NCBI GenBank assembly: GCA_934661105.1
Contig: CAKUIV010000012.1
Location: 1 to 26,581 of the forward strand
Source: an uncultured Ellagibacter sp.
GTDB taxonomy: Bacteria; Actinomycetota; Coriobacteriia; Coriobacteriales; Eggerthellaceae
DNA: 26,581 nucleotides
Reading direction: 5' to 3'
In this document: piece by piece, positions 7,729-14,404 of the stretch
How the letters are laid out: every line of letters starts with the position of its first letter
How positions within the stretch are numbered: position 1 is the first letter of the stretch
The notes under the pieces: generated by a model
Database searches by the model: none
Seen by the model: the letters and a program-made list of their open reading frames with translations, nothing else
Told to the model about the DNA's origin: nothing
Program-made: the position numbers and the translations under genes

Positions 7729-8760
7729 ATGAATACCGACATCAAAACATACGATATGCAGGGTCTTAAGAGCGTCCTTACAGACCTCGGACAACCTGCA
7801 TTCCGCGCAAAGCAGCTCTACGAATGGCTTTACTGCAAGCATGTCAGCTCATTCGCGGAAATGACCAACCTATCTCTTTCGCTGCGAGGAGAACTCGAAG
7901 CAAACTACACGCTTTCGACGCCGAAACTCGTCGACAGCCAAGAATCGCGTGATGGCACGCGCAAGTACGTCCTTAAGCTTTCCGACGGCGCGCTCGTTGA
8001 AACGGTCGGCATCCCCGCCGACGCGTCGCGGGAGCGCCTCACCGTGTGCTTTTCGACGCAAGTCGGTTGCCCCATGGAATGCCTCTTCTGCGCCACCGGT
8101 CAAGAAGGTTTCACGCGCAACCTTTCCATCGGTGAAATCGTCGATCAGATTTTCTTCGTCGAAAACGATTTCGGACGAAGAGTCACCAATGTCGTCGGCA
8201 TGGGACAAGGCGAACCGTTCCTCAACTACGACAACGTCATCGCCGCGATGCGCATCATGAACGACAAGAAGGGCCTTAACATCGGCGCACGTCGCATGAC
8301 AGTCTCAACATGCGGCATTCTTGACGGGATTCGGCAGCTCGCACACGAACCCGAGCAATTCGGACTTGCAATCTCTCTCCATTCCGCCATTCAGCCGCTG
8401 CGCGACGAGATCATGCCCCACGTCGCCAGGCAATCCCTCAAAAGCCTCAAGTCGACGCTCGTCGAATACATCGAGCGAACAAATCGACGCGTCACGTTCG
8501 AGTATCTTCTCATCGAGGGTGTGAACGACACGCAGAAAGACCTCGACGCGCTTGTCAAATATTGCCGTGGGATGCTGTGCCACGTGAACCTGCTCCCGAT
8601 GAACGCTATCGAAGGAAGCCCATTTTCCGCGACGCCCCAGAAAACGATACGTCATTGGCTTGAAACGCTCGAAGCGTGTCATATCGAGGCAACGATACGA
8701 TCATCACGAGGATCGGATATCGCTGGCGCGTGCGGGCAGCTGAAAAACAAGCTCGCATAG
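7729..8760 (+). CDS. rlmN: 23S rRNA (adenine2503-C2)-methyltransferase, radical SAM
   Basis: The 343-residue product methylates A2503 of 23S rRNA (and A37 of some tRNAs) by a radical-SAM, methyl-cysteine mechanism. The cluster motif CPMECLFC spans residues 114-121 (C-x3-C-x2-C). GMGQGEPFLNY, STCGI and ISLHSA follow. Cys in SDIAGACGQL near the C-terminus matches the acceptor/resolving cysteine. An alternative ATG at 7720 overlaps the -10 box, so ATG 7729 is preferred and probably lacks a leader. Family length is about 340-380, consistent. It converges with parB at a shared terminator. Confidence 0.95.
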   Translation: MNTDIKTYDMQGLKSVLTDLGQPAFRAKQLYEWLYCKHVSSFAEMTNLSLSLRGELEANYTLSTPKLVDSQESRDGTRKYVLKLSDGALVETVGIPADASRERLTVCFSTQVGCPMECLFCATGQEGFTRNLSIGEIVDQIFFVENDFGRRVTNVVGMGQGEPFLNYDNVIAAMRIMNDKKGLNIGARRMTVSTCGILDGIRQLAHEPEQFGLAISLHSAIQPLRDEIMPHVARQSLKSLKSTLVEYIERTNRRVTFEYLLIEGVNDTQKDLDALVKYCRGMLCHVNLLPMNAIEGSPFSATPQKTIRHWLETLEACHIEATIRSSRGSDIAGACGQLKNKLA

Positions 8761-8786
8761 CGACTCGCAACCTCCATTGAATGTAG

Positions 8787-8824
8787 AAAACTCTCTCGTC
8801 CGATGTAACGGGCGAGAGAGTTTT
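8787..8824 (+). terminator. Intrinsic terminator between rlmN and parB
   Basis: A 12-base perfect stem (AAAACTCTCTCG / CGAGAGAGTTTT) with a 14-base loop, ending in a run of T to 8827. The leading A-run could make it work for parB as well, making it bidirectional. Confidence 0.88.
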
Positions 8825-8860
8825 TTTCGATTCTTATTCGTTTTTACTCGCAATGAAGCC

Positions 8861-9973
8861 TTAGGCGTCCTTAGAAGAGGTCATTTCTTCGAAGATGCGC
8901 TCCAAATCCGCTTCATCCTTGAATTCGATCTCTATCTTGTTCTTTCCTTTCGAGGATTTGACTCGCACATTAGTGCCGAACGCCTTGCGCAACGATTTCG
9001 CCACCGACTTGTACGCGGCGGGCATCGGAGTGCGCGGCTTCGCCTCAGCCGGGTCCTTGCGACCGGCGAGAAGGCGCGCGATCGCCTCAGCTTCGCGAAC
9101 CGAGAGTTTTTCGTTGACAAGCTTTTCTGTCAGCTTCTCCCGACCCTCCTTTGTTGGGATGGAGAGGATCGCTCGCGCATGGCCGGCAGTTATCTTCTCT
9201 TCGAAGAGCAGCTGCTGAGCCCGCTCAGGAAGCTCGAGCAGGCGAAGCGCGTTCGCAACGGTCGAACGGCCCTTCGACATGGCCTGAGCAACCTCGGCCT
9301 GCGTCATGTTACGACGCTCCATAAGGCGACGATATCCGTATGCTTCCTCGATCGGATTCAAATTCGAGCGCTGGATATTCTCGATAAGGGCAAGTTCAAG
9401 AGAATTGTCGTCATCGGCCTCTTTCACGCGAATGGGAACTTTCTTCAGACCTGCAAGCTTGCACGCCTGCCAGCGGCGTTCGCCGGCGATGATCTCGTAA
9501 CGGCCATCGGCGACGGGACGTACGAGCACTGGCTGCAGCAACCCATGCGTTTCAATCGATGCGGCAAGCTCCTCGAGCTCGTCTTTTTTGAATTGTGTGC
9601 GCGGCTGATCGGGGTTCGGCGACACGCTATCGATGGGAACTTCTTCCGACGAAGGAGCAACTTCACGCGACGACACTTCCTCGCGCGGTTTTCCCTCTAC
9701 GACTGGCGCCGCCGGACGCGGTGCCGCGCGGCGTTGGACGACACCCTTGATATGGATGTTGTCCTCCGGGTACGTCTCGTTGATTTCCTCGCGCTCGAGT
9801 TCCGCCTCTACTTCAAGACGCTCAAGCGGGGGCTTCGGGGCAGGAGAGACCGGCTCTCGCGGGGTAACGGCCGGAACGGGAGAAACCGACGGGTTCGATG
9901 CGACGGTTTCTTCATAGGATCCGAGCAGGGCGTCGAGTCCGCGACCAAGGCCGCCTTTTGAATTTCTAGCCAC
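8861..9973 (-). CDS. parB: Chromosome partition protein ParB
   Basis: The 370-residue CTP-dependent clamp loads at parS, spreads, and recruits condensin and ParA. Residues 8-18 (GLGRGLDALLG) form the ParA-stimulating motif. A Pro/Glu-rich linker (about 20-112) is unusually long. The CTP-binding domain has PNPDQPR, GERRWQA (164-170) and ENIQR (198-202). A helix-turn-helix (MTQAEVAQAMSKGRSTVANALRL region) binds parS, and the basic C-terminus dimerises. The GTG start at 9973 overlaps the parA stop by eight bases, so translation is coupled. Seven parS sites in this window are its likely targets. Confidence 0.96.
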   Translation of the reverse strand: MARNSKGGLGRGLDALLGSYEETVASNPSVSPVPAVTPREPVSPAPKPPLERLEVEAELEREEINETYPEDNIHIKGVVQRRAAPRPAAPVVEGKPREEVSSREVAPSSEEVPIDSVSPNPDQPRTQFKKDELEELAASIETHGLLQPVLVRPVADGRYEIIAGERRWQACKLAGLKKVPIRVKEADDDNSLELALIENIQRSNLNPIEEAYGYRRLMERRNMTQAEVAQAMSKGRSTVANALRLLELPERAQQLLFEEKITAGHARAILSIPTKEGREKLTEKLVNEKLSVREAEAIARLLAGRKDPAEAKPRTPMPAAYKSVAKSLRKAFGTNVRVKSSKGKNKIEIEFKDEADLERIFEEMTSSKDA

Positions 9974-10970
9974 GGGCGATCACTTCCTTAGCGAGTTCAA
10001 CGTACGATTGGGCGCCTTTGCCAGCCGGGTCGTATTGCGTGATCGGTTGGCCGAAGCTCGGTGCCTCGGACAGCTTCACCGTACGGGGGATAGACGTTTC
10101 AAACACAAGCTTGCCGAAATACTTCCGAACTTCCTCCGACACCTGACGCGAGAGCGTGGTTCGCGTGTCGGACATGGTGAGGAGCACGCCGAAGATATCG
10201 AGCGACGGATTCAGGCGTGTTTTGACACGTTTCATCGAATCAAGAAGTTTTGTCACACCTTCAAGTGCATAGAACTCGCACTGAATAGGGATGAGCAATT
10301 TATCCGCTGCGACAAGCGCGTTGATGGTAAGCAAGCCGAGCGATGGTGGACAGTCGATGAACACGTAGTCGTAACGTCCGCGCATCGGTCCGATCGCATC
10401 TTTCAGCCTGTTCTCACGCGCCATCTCGGAAACAAGCTCGACTTCGGCGCCGGCAAGGTTGATCGTTGCAGGAACGACATCGAGTCCGGGCGACACATCG
10501 GGAATGACGATATCGTCAAGCGAAACGTCGTTCAGAAGGGCATCGTAGATGCAATAGCGCACGGCACCCTTCTCAATGCCGAGGCCACTCGACGAGTTGC
10601 CTTGAGGGTCGAGATCGATGAGGAGCACTTGTTTTCCTCGCTCGCCAAGCGCTGCCGAAAGGTTGATGGCAGTCGTCGACTTTCCCACGCCGCCTTTTTG
10701 GTTGATGATGGCGACGACCTTCGTTTGACCGACGACGTGCGTCACCGGTTTCTTGTCAGCCAGGGTTCTCAGGGGCACGACGCGCGACTGGTCCTCGATT
10801 TCAGGAGGCACGGGAGCAGGCTCCCTTTCAACCACCCGGATATCTTCGACATCGATTCCGTCATTGTCGTCATCAGCGGCGACGACAGCGGAAGGCGCGG
10901 CTTCCTTTTCCGCTTCGACGACAGCTCGTGTTTCTTTTTTTTCGCGTTTGAGACTATCGAACCAGCCCAC
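9966..10970 (-). CDS. parA: Chromosome partition ATPase ParA/Soj with N-terminal extension
   Basis: ATPase that segregates origins with ParB. The deviant Walker A is KGGVGKST at about residues 92-99; DLDPQGN and DCPPSLG follow. The frame can start at TTG 10973 or GTG 10970; the GTG gives a better fit to AAAGGGGG (six bases), so 334 residues are listed. The first about 82 residues are an extension absent from the shorter Soj proteins: an amphipathic opening MGWFDSLKREKKE followed by an acidic Asp/Glu and Pro stretch. The opening resembles membrane-interacting N-termini such as that of FtsY, but this is only a resemblance. It overlaps parB and sits behind a parS site. Confidence 0.94.
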   Translation of the reverse strand: MGWFDSLKREKKETRAVVEAEKEAAPSAVVAADDDNDGIDVEDIRVVEREPAPVPPEIEDQSRVVPLRTLADKKPVTHVVGQTKVVAIINQKGGVGKSTTAINLSAALGERGKQVLLIDLDPQGNSSSGLGIEKGAVRYCIYDALLNDVSLDDIVIPDVSPGLDVVPATINLAGAEVELVSEMARENRLKDAIGPMRGRYDYVFIDCPPSLGLLTINALVAADKLLIPIQCEFYALEGVTKLLDSMKRVKTRLNPSLDIFGVLLTMSDTRTTLSRQVSEEVRKYFGKLVFETSIPRTVKLSEAPSFGQPITQYDPAGKGAQSYVELAKEVIARG

Positions 10971-11002
10971 CAATGGCCCCCTTTCGTAACTTCAGACAAG
11001 TA

Positions 11003-11026
11003 TAGATGTTTCACGTGAAACATCTA
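11003..11026. promoter_or_regulatory. parS: parS site 4 in the parA-rsmG gap
   Basis: The core TGTTTCACGTGAAACA is 11007-11022; perfect symmetry runs over 24 bases. It sits just upstream of parA, so ParB could regulate its own operon. Confidence 0.93.
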
Positions 11027-11048
11027 CGGACGTTTCGACAAGAAACGC

Positions 11049-11693
11049 TTATTTCAGCGGGCGCTTTTGCGCCATACCCGTTTTACGCGGAAGCTTAACG
11101 TCGGGCTGCTTGAACTTCCTCATCACGAACATACGGCGCATGGTTTCCCCATCGCTCAACAGGAACGTGTCGTCGTGAACAAGCTCGAGACCAAGCTTAT
11201 CCTTCAAGGAAAGCGCATGGTCCCTCTCTTCGTCGGAAAGATGAGACTTGTAACATACGAGCAGGCCGCCTTCGAATAGCAGAGGGGAGGCGAGCTCCAT
11301 CAGCGAGGGAAGCGAAGACAGCGCGCGCGCTGTCAGCACGGCGAAGTGCTCCGGTTTTTCCCTTGCAAGGTCCTCGATGCGGCCAGCGTATGTGCTCACG
11401 TTCTCGATACCGAGCCGATCGACGATATCCTGGATGATGGCCGTCTTCTTCTTGACGGAATCGACGAGAAGAGACTCCCTTCCCGTCTTAACCGCCAAAG
11501 GCACGCCAGGAAAACCGCCGCCCGTTCCCAAATCGGCGTAAGGCCCCTCCGGGGCTTCGTCGACGTATTTCAGTCCGGAAAGGGAGTCCTCAAGATGGAG
11601 AACCTCGGCACTTTCCCGCGACACGATACGGGTGAGGTTCGTCGTCTCGTTCGCAACGAGCAGCTCATCGAGATAACGCTCGATGATATCCAT
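11049..11693 (-). CDS. rsmG: 16S rRNA (guanine527-N7)-methyltransferase RsmG
   Basis: The 214-residue Rossmann methyltransferase makes m7G527 in 16S rRNA using S-adenosylmethionine. The glycine-rich loop ADLGTGGGFPGVPLAV is at about residues 53-68. VLTARALSSLPSLMELASPLL matches the family. The N-terminus is about 20 residues shorter than that of Bacillus RsmG but retains NETTNLTRI. ATG 11693 has a strong GAGGAG site. It lies downstream of khpB, and two overlapping hairpins occupy the intergenic leader (11711-11792). Confidence 0.95.
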   Translation of the reverse strand: MDIIERYLDELLVANETTNLTRIVSRESAEVLHLEDSLSGLKYVDEAPEGPYADLGTGGGFPGVPLAVKTGRESLLVDSVKKKTAIIQDIVDRLGIENVSTYAGRIEDLAREKPEHFAVLTARALSSLPSLMELASPLLFEGGLLVCYKSHLSDEERDHALSLKDKLGLELVHDDTFLLSDGETMRRMFVMRKFKQPDVKLPRKTGMAQKRPLK

Positions 11694-11710
11694 TCGGTTC
11701 TCCTCTCGTC

Positions 11711-11764
11711 GGTTTGCTTTTCATGGGACGCAACCTTGTTATTGCGCCCCATGAAAAGCAAACC
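11711..11764 (-). repeat. Long hairpin in the khpB-rsmG gap
   Basis: A perfect 17-base stem (11711-11727 with 11748-11764) plus a five-base inner pairing CGCAA/TTGCG, separated by one mismatch. It lies 18 bases before rsmG on the transcript. It shares its last four bases with the parS palindrome that follows, so the two hairpins compete. No T-run follows, so it is not a standard terminator. Confidence 0.8.
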
Positions 11765-11792
11765 GGGATGTTTCACGTGAAACATCCCGGTT
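11761..11792. promoter_or_regulatory. parS: parS site 5, 32-base palindrome
   Basis: The core TGTTTCACGTGAAACA is at 11769-11784; the perfect symmetry extends over 11761-11792. The core is flanked by GGGA/TCCC and AACC/GGTT. Confidence 0.93.
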
Positions 11793-11806
11793 CTCATCGG
11801 AAACGT

Positions 11807-12298
11807 TTAACGGGGGATGATCACCACATGACGGGCGCTACCCTCGCCTTCGGAGGCGGTGTCGACGCGGTCGTCATCGCGAAGCGCGATATGGACGATC
11901 CTCCGTTCATAAGGGGTCATCGGACGCATCTTCACGCTTCGATGCTGGCTCGCAGCCCGGTTCGCCGAAGAACGCGCGATAGACTCGATCTTGTCGCGCT
12001 GACGGCTCTTGTAGCCTTCCACGTCGATCACGACGGGGTAACGGAAGCCGATAGCGCGAACGGTGATCGCTGACACGAGGAACTGCAGCGCGTCGAGGGT
12101 CTTGCCATGGCGTCCGATGAGCACCGCAAGGTCTTCACCGGTGATGTCGAGAATCAGCTCGCCGTCGTCTCCCTCGTATTCATCGATCGTCACCTCGCCG
12201 ACGTTGAAGTACTTCAGGATGTCCTGCAGCGCGGCGATAGCGGTGTCGGCGATGTTGTCGAGCTCTTCTTCCGTGATGTCGGTCTTTTCTTCGCTCAT
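11807..12298 (-). CDS. khpB: KhpB/Jag-type RNA-binding protein (KH and R3H domains)
   Basis: The 163-residue protein has a KH domain with the RNA-binding loop LIGRHGKTLDALQFL (about residues 80-95) and an R3H domain (SSANRAASQHRS..., PMTPYERRIVHIALRDD). The N-terminal Jag domain found in longer relatives is absent; the first 45 residues are acidic. KhpB proteins pair with KhpA and bind many RNAs, affecting cell division and wall synthesis in other bacteria. ATG 12298 has TAGGAG five bases upstream. The gene follows yidC, its normal neighbour. Confidence 0.92.
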   Translation of the reverse strand: MSEEKTDITEEELDNIADTAIAALQDILKYFNVGEVTIDEYEGDDGELILDITGEDLAVLIGRHGKTLDALQFLVSAITVRAIGFRYPVVIDVEGYKSRQRDKIESIARSSANRAASQHRSVKMRPMTPYERRIVHIALRDDDRVDTASEGEGSARHVVIIPR

Positions 12299-12332
12299 AA
12301 CAACTCCTAGGAACTCATTCGCAAACGAAAAA

Positions 12333-13106
12333 CTAGCGCTTCTTGGTCGGGCGAGGCTTCTTCACCTTGCGCGTCACGTCGATTTTGACGGGCTTGACCT
12401 CGGCAACCTCTTCGGCCTCGGCTTCCTTCTTCTTGAGGAAGTGCATCGTGGTCTGCTGCTGGATGACGGCGAAGATGGAGCTCGCGCCCCAGAACAAAAG
12501 CACGCCGGCAGGCGCGGACCAGGAAATCCAGAGCATGAACAGCGACATGATGCCCGACATCATGATCATCTGCTTGCGCTGGGCGTTATCCTTGTTGTTC
12601 TTCTGCTGCAGCAGCATCGGGGCGAACGTCACGAACGCGAAGATGAGCATAAGGATGAGGTAGGGCAAAAACGTCAGGAAGCCCTGGCCCATGGCCGTCG
12701 CCGGGTTCATAGTCAAATCGGGAACCAAGTGATAGAACTGGTACGTCATGCCGTCGGGCATGCGATCGCCCATGCTGTAGAGCACCTGGTAGAGAGCGAT
12801 GAACACAGGCATCTGGATGAGCATCGGCAGACAGCCGGCCAACGGGTTGAACTTGGTCTCGGCGTAGAGCTTCTGCATCTCCTCGCGCTGGCGAACGGGA
12901 TCGTCCGCAAAACGCGTCTGGATTTCCTGCATAAGCGGCTGAACCTTCTGCATCGCGAAGTTAGCCGTCGTGGATTTATGGACAAGAGGAGCGACGATCA
13001 CGCGGAAAATCACCGTGATGACGATAATCGCCATGCCCCAGTCGCCAACGCCGTTGTAGAAGAACTGGATGGCGGCAAAGACCCAGTCCTTAATTACATC
13101 CCACAT
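12333..13106 (-). CDS. yidC: Membrane protein insertase YidC
   Basis: The 257-residue Oxa1/YidC insertase has five predicted membrane helices. It begins without the large periplasmic domain of Gram-negative YidC. IIVITVIFRVIVAPL near residue 27-41 includes the conserved Arg in the hydrophilic groove. NPLAGCLPMLIQMPVFIALYQVL is the family hallmark. The basic tail after residue 225 (KKKEAEAEE..., VKKPRPTKKR) probably contacts the ribosome. There is no obvious lipoprotein signal. ATG 13106 has AAGGGA five bases upstream. It is in the rpmH-rnpA-yidD-yidC-khpB-rsmG cluster. Confidence 0.95.
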   Translation of the reverse strand: MWDVIKDWVFAAIQFFYNGVGDWGMAIIVITVIFRVIVAPLVHKSTTANFAMQKVQPLMQEIQTRFADDPVRQREEMQKLYAETKFNPLAGCLPMLIQMPVFIALYQVLYSMGDRMPDGMTYQFYHLVPDLTMNPATAMGQGFLTFLPYLILMLIFAFVTFAPMLLQQKNNKDNAQRKQMIMMSGIMSLFMLWISWSAPAGVLLFWGASSIFAVIQQQTTMHFLKKKEAEAEEVAEVKPVKIDVTRKVKKPRPTKKR

Positions 13107-13136
13107 GTTATTCCCTTCTATATACCAAAGGGAGCC

Positions 13137-13379
13137 CTACGGCACCGGATCGTATCCGTAAGGCCCTCCCGGACGGCACTTCAGGATGCGCTTTGCGGTG
13201 AGAACGAAGCCCTTGCGAAACCCGTAGCGGCGAAACGCGATGAGAGCGTACTCGGAACAGGTCGGCGTGAATCGACAGCACGAGGGGAAAAGGGGCGAAA
13301 TGGCCGCGCGGTAGAACGTGATAAGCAGAAGGGCAACCTTAGTGGGAGCCTGCCTCAATGCGCTGCGCATATCGACCAT
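13137..13379 (-). CDS. yidD: Membrane protein insertion efficiency factor YidD
   Basis: The 80-residue product has YRAAISPLFPSCCRFTPTCSEYA and the GPYGYDPVP tail that define the family, and an amphipathic N-terminal helix that lies on the inner membrane face. The frame extends upstream to 13430 inside rnpA, but ATG 13379 has AAAGGGA at seven bases and is two bases after the rnpA stop, so it is chosen. YidD helps YidC insert proteins. Confidence 0.93.
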   Translation of the reverse strand: MVDMRSALRQAPTKVALLLITFYRAAISPLFPSCCRFTPTCSEYALIAFRRYGFRKGFVLTAKRILKCRPGGPYGYDPVP

Positions 13380-13381
13380 GG

Positions 13382-13747
13382 TTAGTCCCTTTCGCTGACC
13401 AGTTCGGAGCGTTCGACAACCTTGGCGCATACCGTTAGCACTTTACTATAAGACGCGCGGGTAACGGACGACTTCGCGAGAAATATCACGTCGTAGCCCG
13501 TCCAGGGGCCGTTAAGTTCGCGGCAAAGAGCGCGCATGCGGCGTTTAGCGGAGTTGCGCCATACGGCGTTTCCCGATTTTTTGCCCGCAATAAAAGCAAC
13601 ACGACCATGTCGGTCGTGTTGCCCTGCCCCCTCGTTTTTCTCCGGAGCGTAGATAAGCGTAAGGAACGGCGTGCTTAGACGTTTTCCTCTCGCGAACAGC
13701 TCGGAGATTTCTGTGCTGGATTTAATGACATCCAACGAAGAGCCCAC
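13382..13747 (-). CDS. rnpA: Ribonuclease P protein component
   Basis: The 121-residue product (longest form) partners the catalytic RNA that trims pre-tRNA. The RNR-like motif NSAKRRMRALCRELN and FIAGKKSGNAVWRN are visible. The frame begins with a GTG immediately after the rpmH TAG stop, in the same frame. An alternative TTG start at 13735 has AGGTGGG at a good seven-base spacing and would give 117 residues. Either way, translation is likely coupled to rpmH. Confidence 0.9.
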   Translation of the reverse strand: MGSSLDVIKSSTEISELFARGKRLSTPFLTLIYAPEKNEGAGQHDRHGRVAFIAGKKSGNAVWRNSAKRRMRALCRELNGPWTGYDVIFLAKSSVTRASYSKVLTVCAKVVERSELVSERD

Positions 13748-13882
13748 CTACACGGTAAGGCGCTTGCGGCCCTTGTTGCGGCGAGCCTTGAGCACGGCAC
13801 GGCCGCCCTTGGTTGCCATGCGAGAACGGAAGCCGTGGCATTTAGCACGCTTGCGCTTGTTCGGCTGATAAGTGCGTTTCAT
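13748..13882 (-). CDS. rpmH: 50S ribosomal protein L34
   Basis: This 44-residue protein begins MKRTYQPNKRKRAKCHGFRS and ends in the RNKGRKRLTV family tail. It is highly basic and occupies the 23S rRNA surface. ATG 13882 has AAAGGGA upstream; the stop is TAG at 13748-13750. It is the first gene of the leftward cluster. Confidence 0.96.
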   Translation of the reverse strand: MKRTYQPNKRKRAKCHGFRSRMATKGGRAVLKARRNKGRKRLTV

Positions 13883-13936
13883 ATCTTTATCCCTTTCATT
13901 TCACTGTATGCACAATGTATGCAGAGTAACTTCTGA

Positions 13937-13966
13937 ATTATATAACACAGAATAGGGCAGTGAACA
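13937..13966 (-). promoter_or_regulatory. Candidate rpmH promoter
   Basis: A perfect TATAAT (13937-13942) on the minus strand, 54 bases before the ATG, with TGTTCA (13961-13966) at 18 bases as a weak -35. The leader carries a direct repeat TGTATGCA at 13905-13912 and 13916-13923. Confidence 0.5.
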
Positions 13967-14358
13967 GAGCTTTTTAGAAAGAATTCACAGGGAGTGACTC
14001 ATGTGCGACTGCAAAGGAGGTTACCGCAGTTATTCTCTTTCTTGTTTTTCCTTATATAAAGTATTTCTTACAATAACAATAATAAGCGCGGTTGAAATGT
14101 TCAAAAACAAAGATTCAGCAGGTCAACAAGCTTTGCTTTATCATCTTCAATCGTGGAAAGGCTGTAGTGCGTTTCAACCGATTTTATCGAACATGTTATC
14201 TTTCAACCGCAACAAGGGAGTTTTCGTCACGTTTTAAGACGGGTTGGAACCGCCTTTTGAACAGTCCGGTTTCGCGGCGTGCGCCAAGTGACGCGTCATC
14301 GGATCCCTCCGACCGCGGCCCGCAATTCGTTTTCGAATCTTTTTCAACCGCTTTCCCA

Positions 14359-14391
14359 CTAGAAAAGCCACGACTGACGTGGCTTTTCTAG
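14359..14391 (-). terminator. Terminator after dnaA
   Basis: A perfect 14-base stem (CTAGAAAAGCCACG and its complement) with a five-base loop. The GCCACG/CGTGGC core with an A-tract on one side and a T-tract on the other can end transcription in both directions. Confidence 0.85.
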
Positions 14392-14404
14392 TTTGGTTGA
14401 ATAG

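Larger units (their letters stand above)
13883..14404. other. Gene-free region between rpmH and dnaA
   Basis: This 522-base stretch contains the rpmH promoter, an AT-rich core around 14030-14150, four copies of the 9-mer TTTCAACCG (plus at 14172, 14201, 14342; minus at 14089) and the dnaA terminator. It is in the usual place of a bacterial origin, but dnaA does not diverge from rpmH here. No gene of known type is visible. Confidence 0.55.

Noticed and set aside
14001..14237. 78-residue plus-strand frame in the rpmH-dnaA gap with GGGAG before ATG
   Set aside because: AT-rich, low-similarity sequence in an origin-like gap; no family features; a nearby AAAGGAGG has no start codon.
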